The notes under the pieces are model-generated. The model ran no database searches. It saw nothing but the letters and a program-made list of their open reading frames with translations, and had not been told where the DNA came from. A stretch of 9,145 nucleotides of DNA from assembly GCA_013140935.1 (NCBI GenBank), contig JABFSD010001047.1:1-9145 (forward strand). The letters are read 5' to 3'. Shown piece by piece: positions 1-6,834 of the stretch (position 1 is its first letter; every line of letters starts with the position of its first letter). The stretch comes from Acidobacteriota bacterium. GTDB taxonomy: Bacteria; Acidobacteriota; Blastocatellia; RBC074. Position numbers and translations under genes: made by a program.

Positions 1-735
1 TTCCCACACCAATCCACGTGTGAGGCGCGCGATCTCAGCCCAACCGAGAGCGACAAAAATCGTGATGAGCAACAGGGCCGCGCGTTGCGGCGGCAATTCC
101 GGCGGAAAGGCTGCGCGCGCCGCCAGCGCCAACAGCAACGTAGGCAAGGCCAACATCACATCCGCCCCGCGCATCAGCACCGCATCAATTCGGCTTCCGG
201 CATAACCCGCGAAACAGCCGATCAATACGCCCAAGAAGCTCGCCAACAACGTAGCCAACGGCCCCACCAATAACGAAAAGCGCGCCGCGATCAAGAGACG
301 CGCCCACCGGTCACGTCCCAATTGATCTGTGCCCAGCAAATGAATCTGTAGAGCGTTTGAGTCCGCCATGCCAAACAGGTGCAGGTTCGCGGGGATGATT
401 CCCAAAAAACGATAAGCATAACCGCGAGTGAAAAAGCTGAGCGGATAACTTTGCCGGGCATCAACGGCATAGCGGCGGTCTAAGGGATCAACGAGTCGCT
501 GAGCGTATAGGCAAGGCCGCAGCCCGCAAAGGTGCAGCGCCGCCGGAGGAGCCAGCGGTTCGCGTCGTGATTGCGCGCGATAATCGTAAGGAGCCAGAAA
601 GTCTGCGCACAGGGCCATCAAATAAAAGATGCCGACGAGGCTCAGTCCGATGATGAATGAGGGGTTGCGCCGCGCGATGATTACGCGCGCAGGCTCGGGC
701 TGACCGCTCACCGTTTGCTCATCGAACTTCTTCAT
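1..735 (-). CDS. DppC/OppC-like peptide ABC transporter permease, 3' end outside window
   Basis: Inner-membrane permease subunit of a peptide/nickel-type ABC importer (binding-protein-dependent transport family). The first 245 codons are read from ATG at 735 without a stop to the window edge. Seen: a cytoplasmic N-terminus, a first membrane segment at about residues 27-48 ending in the OppC_N-like LAPYDYRAQ, then the family hallmark LLGTDQLGRDRWARLL (about 133-148) and hydrophobic segments at about 150-175 and 196-235. The EAA loop that docks on the ATPase should follow but is cut off. Between residues 52 and 131 there is an extended, probably periplasmic insert (including RYAVDARQSYPLSFFTRGYA) that the shortest DppC proteins lack. 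The start overlaps the end of the upstream DppB-like gene by 17 bp, which suggests translational coupling. The transported substrate cannot be told from sequence. Confidence 0.88.
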   Translation of the reverse strand, partial: MKKFDEQTVSGQPEPARVIIARRNPSFIIGLSLVGIFYLMALCADFLAPYDYRAQSRREPLAPPAALHLCGLRPCLYAQRLVDPLDRRYAVDARQSYPLSFFTRGYAYRFLGIIPANLHLFGMADSNALQIHLLGTDQLGRDRWARLLIAARFSLLVGPLATLLASFLGVLIGCFAGYAGSRIDAVLMRGADVMLALPTLLLALAARAAFPPELPPQRAALLLITIFVALGWAEIARLTRGLVWE

Positions 736-1669
736 CCCGTAAGCGCGGATCGTTCCAGCGCAACAATAAATCCGCCAGCAAATTGCTCAGCAAGACCGCT
801 GTGGCAGCGACCAACACTACGCCTAACATCAGCGGCACGTCGCGGCTTTGCACGGCAATGACGCTCAGTTGTCCGATGCCGGGCGAGTCCAGCACTTGCT
901 CCACGACGGCCGAACCGCTCAGCACGCCGCCCAGACTGAATCCAAACACAGAAATCAACGGATTGAGCGCCGGACGCAATACGTGACGAAACCATACGCT
1001 GCGTTCGGGCAATCCTTTCGCGCGCGCTACGCGCACGTGATCTTGCGTTTGCATCGCGGCCAGACATTCGCGCGTTTGCGCCAGCAACAAGGCGAATAGC
1101 GGAACGCTCAACACCAAAGCCGACAGCCAAACCGCATAAGTACGCGATGACGACGTTGCGCTGTGAGGCGTTGCCTGCGTCATCCAGGCCAACGCTGCCA
1201 GTGCCAACAGCAAGCGCGGCGTCGAAGCTCCCAACAAGACAACCGCATCGCACCCACGATCTAACCAGCGATGGGGCCAACGATTAGCGTGTTGCGCGGC
1301 AGTCAGGCCCAACCACAAGGCCAACGGACCAGCCAAGCCAAACGCCAGCGCGGCCACGCTAAACGTGCGCCACCAACGCGGCCAGATCACTTCGGCCACC
1401 GGACGCTGATAATAAATCGAATCGCCCAACTGCCCCCGCGCGGCACCCGCCAGCCAGCGCGCATAACGCACCACCAGCGGTTGATCGAAGCCGTAAACCT
1501 GACGCAAGCGGTTGAGCGTCTCTTCCGACACTTGCGGGTTTTGCTGCAACGCCGTCAGGGCATCGCCACCGGCGGTCGCCAACAACGCAAAACTCAGCGC
1601 CGAAACCATAAGCAAAACGATCAGGCCTTGCCACAAGCGATTGCCTACGAGTTTGAAAGGGAAAGCCAT
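719..1669 (-). CDS. DppB/OppB-like peptide ABC transporter permease
   Basis: Inner-membrane permease that would pair with the overlapping DppC-like subunit to form the channel of a peptide- or nickel-type ABC importer. The 316 residues match the usual family length. Seen: membrane segment 1 at about 12-32; the periplasmic family motif VYGFDQPLVVRYARWL (58-73) followed by GQLGDS; further hydrophobic segments near 103-123, 141-163, 177-197, 238-258 and 278-303; and the EAA-type ATPase-docking loop DHVRVARAKGLPERSVWFRH (210-229), then VLRPALNPLI. No good Shine-Dalgarno precedes ATG at 1669. The frame stays open upstream into proS, so a non-ATG start is possible, but ATG places the first helix correctly. 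It lies 83 bp downstream of proS in the same direction. No ATPase or binding protein is in the window; they may lie beyond position 1. Confidence 0.92.
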   Translation of the reverse strand: MAFPFKLVGNRLWQGLIVLLMVSALSFALLATAGGDALTALQQNPQVSEETLNRLRQVYGFDQPLVVRYARWLAGAARGQLGDSIYYQRPVAEVIWPRWWRTFSVAALAFGLAGPLALWLGLTAAQHANRWPHRWLDRGCDAVVLLGASTPRLLLALAALAWMTQATPHSATSSSRTYAVWLSALVLSVPLFALLLAQTRECLAAMQTQDHVRVARAKGLPERSVWFRHVLRPALNPLISVFGFSLGGVLSGSAVVEQVLDSPGIGQLSVIAVQSRDVPLMLGVVLVAATAVLLSNLLADLLLRWNDPRLRDEEVR

Positions 1670-1683
1670 GACAGGTCGCGGCC

Positions 1684-1725
1684 AAATGAAAAGGGAAGGC
1701 CAGCATCGTGTCAGCTTACCTTCCC
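1684..1725 (-). terminator. Candidate intrinsic terminator or attenuator between proS and the DppB-like gene
   Basis: On the minus-strand transcript, GGGAAGG (1725-1719) and CCTTCCC (1699-1693) form a perfect 7-bp stem. It encloses a 19-nt loop and is followed at once by TTTTCATTT (1692-1684). It lies downstream of the proS stop, but only 14 nt separate the T-tract from the DppB-like ATG, so no separate promoter fits after it. It could end proS transcripts partially or act as an attenuator for the permeases. The 5' arm contains GGAAGG, the only SD-like sequence in the gap. The loop is long for a strong terminator. Confidence 0.4.
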
Positions 1726-1752
1726 GCCGATTTACGATTTGAGGTGCGCGGT

Positions 1753-3552
1753 CTAGCCCGCTTGATTGAGCGATTGCATCGCCTGCTGAATGCGGGCTGC
1801 AGCCAATGCGACGATTTCACTCAACGGCACGTCCTCTGATTGCCGCGTTACGCGATCATAAAACTCGGCTTTGCCTTCCTTGAATTTTTTCGCACCGATG
1901 CGAATCTGGAAAGGGAAGCCGACCAAATCGGCGTCATTCAATTTCACGCCCGGTCGTTCGTCGCGGTCGTCATAAAGCACGTCTACGCCGGCCTTGAGCA
2001 ACTCGCTATAAATGCTTTCGCCTGCTGCTTTGAGTTCAGCGTCTTTGACGTTGAGCGGCGTCACGACGATTTGAAACGGCGCGATGGTGATGGGGAATTG
2101 GATGCCCGCTTCGTCGTGATGCAATTCGATGGCGGCGGCGAGAATGCGTTCGACGCCGATGCCATAACTGCCCATCACCAGCGGCGTAGGCTTGCCGTCG
2201 GCATTCAGCACGGTGGCGTTCAACGCTTTGCTGTATTTCAATCCCAGCTTGAAGATGTGGCCGACTTCGAGAGCTTTGCCCAGCCGCAGATTGGCTTCGC
2301 AATTCGGACAGCCTTCGCCTTCCGCCACGGTGCGCAATTCAGCCCATGCCGTCACCTTGATGTCGCGCTCAATCGAAACATTGCGGAAGTGATGATCGTC
2401 GTCGTTCGCGCCGGTCGTCATATTGAATCGTCCGCGCAAGGCTTCGTCGGCGATGATAAACAGCTTGGCGTTTTTCAGCGCCGCGCTGACCGCGCCGAGA
2501 CTGCCCGCGTGTGCGTTCATCAAATCGTGGATTTCTTCGGGATGCGCGGGACGAACGGCGCTGACCTCGAAGCCTTCTTTATTGCAGAGCTTCGCGGCGG
2601 CGTTCAAAACCTTGGCATCACTCAGCGGATGATCGCCGCGCAGCAACGCGAGAAACGGAGTGGTTTGCGCTTCGCCTTTCGCGTTCTCGGCGACGGCGAC
2701 ATAAACCAGCGTCTTGATTTGTTTATTCGCAGCCGCACCACCTTCAAACGTCACGAGATCGTCAATCGTACGCACGCCGGGCGTAGGGAACTTTTCGATC
2801 ACCAAGGCTTCGCTTCCATCGTCAACAGCAGGAATGCGCGACGTAGCCTTTTCAGTATTCGCCGCATATCCACAAGCCGCGCAACTCGCCACGAGGTCTT
2901 CGCCCGCGTTGGTATAAACCATGAATTCGTTCGATGCCGAACCGCCCATCGCGCCGGTGTCTGCGTCTACGATAACGAAATCCAAACCGCAGCGTGAATA
3001 GACTTTGCAATAGGCTGCGCGTTGATCGTCGAAAGACTTGTCGAGTCCGGCGAAATCAATGTCGAAGGTATAAGCGTCCTTCATCGTGAATTGCCGCACG
3101 CGCAGCAAGCCCGACTTGGGACGCGGTTCGTCGCGGAATTTGGTTTGAATTTGATACCAGACTTGCGGCAGTTGTTTATAAGAGCGCAACTCACGGCGCG
3201 CGAGATCGGTGAAGATTTCTTCGTGCGTCATGCCGAGGCAATAGTCGCTGCCCTTGCGGTCTTTGAGGCGAAACATATTGTCGCCCATCACCGTCCAGCG
3301 GCCTGATTCCTGCCAGATTTCAGCCGGATGAAGCGCAGGCAGAAAGAATTCCTGTCCGCCGATGGCGCTCATCTCCTGGCGAATGATTTCGCAAATTTTG
3401 AGTACGGAACGTTGCGCGAGCGGCAGGTAAGAATAAATCCCTGCGCCGAGTTGGCGCACGAATCCGGCGCGCAACAACAGCTTGTGGCTGATGACTTCAG
3501 CATCAGCGGGTTCTTCGCGGAGTGTAGGAATGAAAAAGTTTGACCAACGCAT
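1753..3552 (-). CDS. proS: Prolyl-tRNA synthetase, bacterial type with editing insert
   Basis: Cytoplasmic class II aminoacyl-tRNA synthetase that activates proline with ATP and charges tRNA-Pro. The 599 residues are near the usual length of the bacterial form. Seen: N-terminal class II core starting [27 protein letters not shown] (106-112); motif 2 [21 protein letters not shown] (139-159, split as [10 protein letters not shown] and [11 protein letters not shown]); [14 protein letters not shown] (199-212); an INS-type editing domain at about 235-395, with K280 in KQIKTLVY as the probable editing lysine; motif 3 [11 protein letters not shown] (460-470); and a C-terminal anticodon-binding domain at about 490-599. 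Two CxxC pairs (C224/C227 and C415/C418) flank the insert and could bind zinc. TCAGGAC gives an AGGA ribosome-binding site 9 nt before the ATG. It lies 70 bp downstream of the methyltransferase gene and 83 bp upstream of the DppB-like gene, all on one strand. Confidence 0.97.
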   Translation of the reverse strand: MRWSNFFIPTLREEPADAEVISHKLLLRAGFVRQLGAGIYSYLPLAQRSVLKICEIIRQEMSAIGGQEFFLPALHPAEIWQESGRWTVMGDNMFRLKDRKGSDYCLGMTHEEIFTDLARRELRSYKQLPQVWYQIQTKFRDEPRPKSGLLRVRQFTMKDAYTFDIDFAGLDKSFDDQRAAYCKVYSRCGLDFVIVDADTGAMGGSASNEFMVYTNAGEDLVASCAACGYAANTEKATSRIPAVDDGSEALVIEKFPTPGVRTIDDLVTFEGGAAANKQIKTLVYVAVAENAKGEAQTTPFLALLRGDHPLSDAKVLNAAAKLCNKEGFEVSAVRPAHPEEIHDLMNAHAGSLGAVSAALKNAKLFIIADEALRGRFNMTTGANDDDHHFRNVSIERDIKVTAWAELRTVAEGEGCPNCEANLRLGKALEVGHIFKLGLKYSKALNATVLNADGKPTPLVMGSYGIGVERILAAAIELHHDEAGIQFPITIAPFQIVVTPLNVKDAELKAAGESIYSELLKAGVDVLYDDRDERPGVKLNDADLVGFPFQIRIGAKKFKEGKAEFYDRVTRQSEDVPLSEIVALAAARIQQAMQSLNQAG

Positions 3553-3561
3553 AATTCAAAG

Positions 3562-3617
3562 TCCTGAGTAATGAGTGCCGAGTGAGAGCAAATCACTCAA
3601 GACTCACACTCAGCACT
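3562..3617. repeat. GAGTG-rich imperfect palindrome in the methyltransferase-proS gap
   Basis: This spacer is built from GAGT/GAGTG units and their complements. Bases 3574-3588 (AGTGCCGAGTGAGAG) and 3603-3617 (CTCACACTCAGCACT) are inverted copies matching at 13 of 15 positions around a 14-nt spacer. No T-run follows, so it is not a clear intrinsic terminator. The low-complexity composition looks like a dispersed intergenic repeat. The proS ribosome-binding site (AGGA on the minus strand, 3565-3562) is at its edge. Confidence 0.55.
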
Positions 3618-3622
3618 TCGGG

Positions 3623-4327
3623 TTATGGTTTTTCGGCGATTGCGATCAGCGAGATGCCGCACGGCGGGCCGATGAGCTTTTCGAGCTTTAGCAACGGCAC
3701 CAGCCGGTTGGCGAGATCGGCTTGATTTGGCGGGAGGTAATCGCGTTTCAATACGCGCCCGTTGATGAACCACGGCAGCATCGCCGCCATGCTGAAAAAT
3801 TTGGTTTGCCGCACCACAAAGCCCGCACGCTCTAACAGCTTGTGCAAACCTTTGCGGTCATAACGGCGGAAGTGTCCAACCGCGCGGTCGAATTCGCCGT
3901 AAAGAAATTGATGCGAAGGCACGAGCAACGCCAGCTTGCCGCCGACCGTGAGCGCCTTGCGCATTTGTTGCAAAGCGAAAAGATCGTTTTCGATGTGTTC
4001 CAGCACGTTCAGGCAAACCACCGTGTCGAAGCCGCCTTGCGTGTATTCATCGGGCGCGGCTTTATCGAGATTGAATTCGCCTACGGTTACATTGAGTTGC
4101 CGGGCAAAGGCTTCTTCGAGGATGCGGCGATAGTTGGGTACGACATCGGTGGCGGCAACCGTACGTCCACTGGTAACGAGGAATTGCGTGATGTTACCCG
4201 TGCCCGATCCGACTTCCAGCACACGCTGCCCGACGGCTTCGGCGATTTGCTCGTAAAGCCAATAGTTATAGCGGTCGAGTTCCGCCAGATTCGTCAGGGT
4301 CTGGGTTAGGGTAATACTTTCTTGCAT
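3623..4327 (-). CDS. Class I SAM-dependent methyltransferase, substrate unknown
   Basis: Soluble methyltransferase with a Rossmann fold that binds S-adenosylmethionine. With ATG at 4327 it has 234 residues. Seen: motif [13 protein letters not shown] (36-47), an acidic residue at the end of strand 2 in AATDVV (D61), motif IV-like [12 protein letters not shown] (101-112), and [20 protein letters not shown] (142-161). The last resembles a segment of methyltransferases often encoded near glycosyltransferase genes, so a lipid, sugar or small-molecule acceptor is possible. A longer reading from TTG at 4447 or ATG at 4357 is open. I prefer 4327 because family-like sequence begins just after it and because a good promoter lies inside the longer reading. 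No start has a strong SD; 4327 has only AAGAG about 10 nt upstream. First gene of a possible minus-strand series with proS. Confidence 0.85.
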   Translation of the reverse strand: MQESITLTQTLTNLAELDRYNYWLYEQIAEAVGQRVLEVGSGTGNITQFLVTSGRTVAATDVVPNYRRILEEAFARQLNVTVGEFNLDKAAPDEYTQGGFDTVVCLNVLEHIENDLFALQQMRKALTVGGKLALLVPSHQFLYGEFDRAVGHFRRYDRKGLHKLLERAGFVVRQTKFFSMAAMLPWFINGRVLKRDYLPPNQADLANRLVPLLKLEKLIGPPCGISLIAIAEKP

Positions 4328-4550
4328 CGTGGATTTGCTCTTGTCACCGTTCATCATCACCGTGAGCCAGCCTGGAACAAGCTGAAAAAAGTAGGCAGTC
4401 AAAAGAGTGCGGATGATGCGTACTGAGTTCTGGATTGTCAATCGCAAACTCCGGTTTCTTACCCGCGCCGCCGTTTGGTCTTTCTGGCTGGTTTCTCTAC
4501 ACTACGGCCTCATTTCACTCATCACATTTTGACCTTTCAAGGAGATCGCA
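4328..4550. other. Divergent intergenic region between the methyltransferase and DPP IV genes
   Basis: This stretch of 223 bp separates divergently transcribed genes. It holds the candidate minus-strand promoter at 4413-4441 and, at its right end, the strong plus-strand ribosome-binding site AAGGAG (4539-4544), 6 nt before the peptidase ATG. A weak TACACT (4498-4503) could be a plus-strand -10 box, but no good -35 element accompanies it. No RNA gene or operator palindrome was seen. Confidence 0.6.
4413..4441 (-). promoter_or_regulatory. Candidate sigma-70-type promoter for the methyltransferase gene
   Basis: On the minus strand a perfect TTGACA (4441-4436) is followed after exactly 17 nt by CATCAT (4418-4413), which matches the TATAAT consensus at four of six positions. 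Transcription would start near 4405, upstream of both ATG candidates (4357 and 4327). It is in the expected place in the divergent intergenic region. It would make a TTG start at 4447 impossible for transcripts from this promoter. Confidence 0.5.
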
Positions 4551-6761
4551 ATGCTTCGGATTCGTTTGCTCGGCGGTTTGCTGTTCGCGCTGTGTTGTTC
4601 TGTCACGGCGCAAGACAAGTTGTTTACGCTGGATGATTTGTATGGCGCGAACGCCATCAATTTAGGCGACGGTCCAGGCGGAGGGGCGGCGCGCGGCGTG
4701 CAATGGCTGGATGCACAACATTACGTGCAACGTCGTGGGGGGCCGGGCGGACGCGGCGGACAAGTGTCGAAAGTCAATGCGCTGACCGGCGCGAGCGAGC
4801 CGCTTTACGACACGGCCAAAGCCGCTGCCGCGTTTGCCAAACTGCCCGGACTCACTGCGCAAGACGCACAGCAGCTTGCGCAAGCCGTCGCCGCGCAACG
4901 CAACACCACAAATACCGCAGGCCTCGCCAATCACGCGAACGACCTTTTCTATTATGAATTCGGCAGCGACACGGCAGTGCGTCTGACCAATACGGCTGAC
5001 GAAGAAGTCGGCGAGCAGTTCAGCCCCGATGGACGCATGGTCAGCTTCGTGCGCAGCTTCAACCTTTACGTCGCTGATGTCGCGCGCGCTCGTGAATGGC
5101 AACTGACGAACGACGGCAACGCGCGGCTTTTCAACGGACGGCTCGATTGGGTTTATCAGGAAGAGCTTTATGGACGCGGCGGTTTCGGCGCTTATTGGTG
5201 GAGTCCCGATTCGACGCGCATTGCTTATCTGCAACTCGACGAATCGCCCGTCAAAGATTTCACCGTCGTTGACCACATTCCCAATCAGCAAAACCTTGAA
5301 ACTTATGATTATCCGAAGTCAGGCATGCCCAATCCCACGGCGCGCCTCGGGGTCGTCAATGCCGCAGGCGGCGCGACGACGTGGGTGGATACGTTCAAGT
5401 ATCAAAACAGCGAGCCGCTCATTCCGCGCGTAGGCTGGAAGCCCGACGGTTCGCGCGTCATCTTTCACATCAGCAACCGCGAGCAAACCTGGATGGATGT
5501 AAACGCGGCTGATCCCAAAACGGGGGCAGTGCAAACGCTTTTCCGCGAACAGACCAAAGCATGGGTTGATACGCACGGAACGGATTTGCCGCATTGGTTA
5601 AAGGACGGCACGTTTCTCTGGCAGAGCGAACGCACGGGCTGGGAACACATTTATCATTTCGCGGCGGACGGCAGGCTGTTGCATACGGTCACGTCGGGCA
5701 AGTGGGAAGCGCGCACGCTGCATGGCGAAGATGACGGCACGGTTTATTTTTCCGGTACGGAACGCAGCCACATCGGTTTAGACGTATACAAAATCAAACT
5801 CGACGGCACGGGCTTGCTAAGATTGAGCGAACCAGCCGGTACGCATACAGCGAGCTTCGATCCTACGTTCAAGCATTACGTTGATGCGTGGAGCGATGCG
5901 TGGACACCTACGCAAACGCGGCTGCACAGTGCCGACGGCAAGGTCGTGCGCGTGATTGACGAAACCAAAGTCGCGGCGTTGTCGCAATACAAACTCAGCA
6001 AGCCCGAATTGCTCACGGTCAAGACGCGCGACGGTTTCGAGATGGAAGCGTTAATGCTCAAGCCGATAGATTTCAATCCGCAGAAAAAATACCCGGTCTT
6101 TATTCACACTTATGGCGGGCCGCACGCGCCGCAAGTGCGCAATGCGTTCGGCAATGCGATGGGCAACGGCTGGCATCAATTGCTGGCGCAGAAAGGTTAC
6201 ATCGTGTGGATCTGCGACAACCGTTCGGCGAGCGGCAAAGGCGCTGAATCTACCTGGGCGGCTTATCGCAATCTGGGTGAGCTTGAGTTACGCGACATCG
6301 AAGACGGCATCACTTATTTGAAATCGCAAACTTACGTTGACGGCGGACGCATCGGCATCAACGGCTGGAGCTATGGCGGCTATATGACGGCTTACGCGCT
6401 GACCCATTCGACCAGCTTCAAGGTTGGCGTCTGCGGCGCGCCGGTGACGGACTGGCATCTTTACGACACGGTTTACACCGAACGTTATATGGCGACGCCG
6501 CAAAACAACGGCGAAGGCTACGAGAAAAGCTCCGTCATCAAGGCCGCGAAAAACCTGTCCGGCAAGCTGCTGCTGATTCACGGCACGATTGATGACAACG
6601 TACACATGCAAAACTCGATGCAGTTCATTTACGAATTGCAGAAGGCGAACAAGCAATTTGAACTGATGCTCTATCCCAAGTCGCGCCACGGCGTCGCCGA
6701 TCCGCGTCTCGTGCGGCATATGCGCGAGAAGATGCTGGATTTCATTTTGGCGAATCTGTAG
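4551..6761 (+). CDS. Secreted dipeptidyl peptidase IV (S9 family prolyl oligopeptidase fold)
   Basis: Serine exopeptidase that should cut Xaa-Pro (or Xaa-Ala) dipeptides from peptide N-termini outside the cytoplasm. The 736 residues fit the family. Seen: a type I signal peptide (MLRIRLLGGLLFALCCSVTA, cleavage about 20/21); a beta-propeller domain at about 40-480; the double glutamate E204-E205 in DWVYQEELYG, which in DPP IV binds the substrate amino terminus; NPTARLGV (261-268); then an alpha/beta hydrolase domain with Y521 in YGGPHAP (oxyanion-hole tyrosine), nucleophile S607 in GWSYGG, D681 in HGTIDDNVH, and H713 in SRHG. All catalytic and amine-binding residues are present, so it is probably active. 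A glycine-rich stretch lies at 39-71. AAGGAG 6 nt before the ATG is a strong start signal. It is divergent from the methyltransferase and upstream of the DUF5685 gene. Confidence 0.95.
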   Translation: MLRIRLLGGLLFALCCSVTAQDKLFTLDDLYGANAINLGDGPGGGAARGVQWLDAQHYVQRRGGPGGRGGQVSKVNALTGASEPLYDTAKAAAAFAKLPGLTAQDAQQLAQAVAAQRNTTNTAGLANHANDLFYYEFGSDTAVRLTNTADEEVGEQFSPDGRMVSFVRSFNLYVADVARAREWQLTNDGNARLFNGRLDWVYQEELYGRGGFGAYWWSPDSTRIAYLQLDESPVKDFTVVDHIPNQQNLETYDYPKSGMPNPTARLGVVNAAGGATTWVDTFKYQNSEPLIPRVGWKPDGSRVIFHISNREQTWMDVNAADPKTGAVQTLFREQTKAWVDTHGTDLPHWLKDGTFLWQSERTGWEHIYHFAADGRLLHTVTSGKWEARTLHGEDDGTVYFSGTERSHIGLDVYKIKLDGTGLLRLSEPAGTHTASFDPTFKHYVDAWSDAWTPTQTRLHSADGKVVRVIDETKVAALSQYKLSKPELLTVKTRDGFEMEALMLKPIDFNPQKKYPVFIHTYGGPHAPQVRNAFGNAMGNGWHQLLAQKGYIVWICDNRSASGKGAESTWAAYRNLGELELRDIEDGITYLKSQTYVDGGRIGINGWSYGGYMTAYALTHSTSFKVGVCGAPVTDWHLYDTVYTERYMATPQNNGEGYEKSSVIKAAKNLSGKLLLIHGTIDDNVHMQNSMQFIYELQKANKQFELMLYPKSRHGVADPRLVRHMREKMLDFILANL

Positions 6762-6834
6762 GCCGATGTTTGACGAAGTGTGATCTCTAGTGCCGCGAGA
6801 TTGCGCGCGTGGAGTTGAGGGAGAGCAAGCCTTT

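Noticed and set aside
1359..1706. Frame starting at ATG 1706 with an SD-like GGAAGG upstream
   Set aside because: It overlaps the DppB-like gene in another frame and its product has no membrane-protein or other family features; kept only as evidence of a duplicated start region.
1840..2997. Open frame of 385 codons on the plus strand
   Set aside because: It is entirely antisense to proS, whose motifs are unambiguous. The translation shows no recognisable domain and fits the shadow of a codon-biased gene.
4328..4447. N-terminal extension of the methyltransferase from TTG at 4447
   Set aside because: The extra residues are not like the family, and a perfect TTGACA with a 17-nt spacer lies within this stretch, so it is more likely promoter DNA.
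4475..4503. Plus-strand promoter TTGGTC - 17 nt - TACACT before the peptidase gene
   Set aside because: The -35 box matches consensus at only three positions; too weak to list as a feature.
4662..5291. Open frame of 209 codons on the minus strand
   Set aside because: Antisense to the well-supported DPP IV gene, with no domain, start signal or partner gene.
6790..6834. GTG start 15 codons upstream for the DUF5685 gene
   Set aside because: ATG at 6835 gives the typical MFG start of the family and has an SD-like GGGAG upstream; the extension would put that SD inside the coding region.
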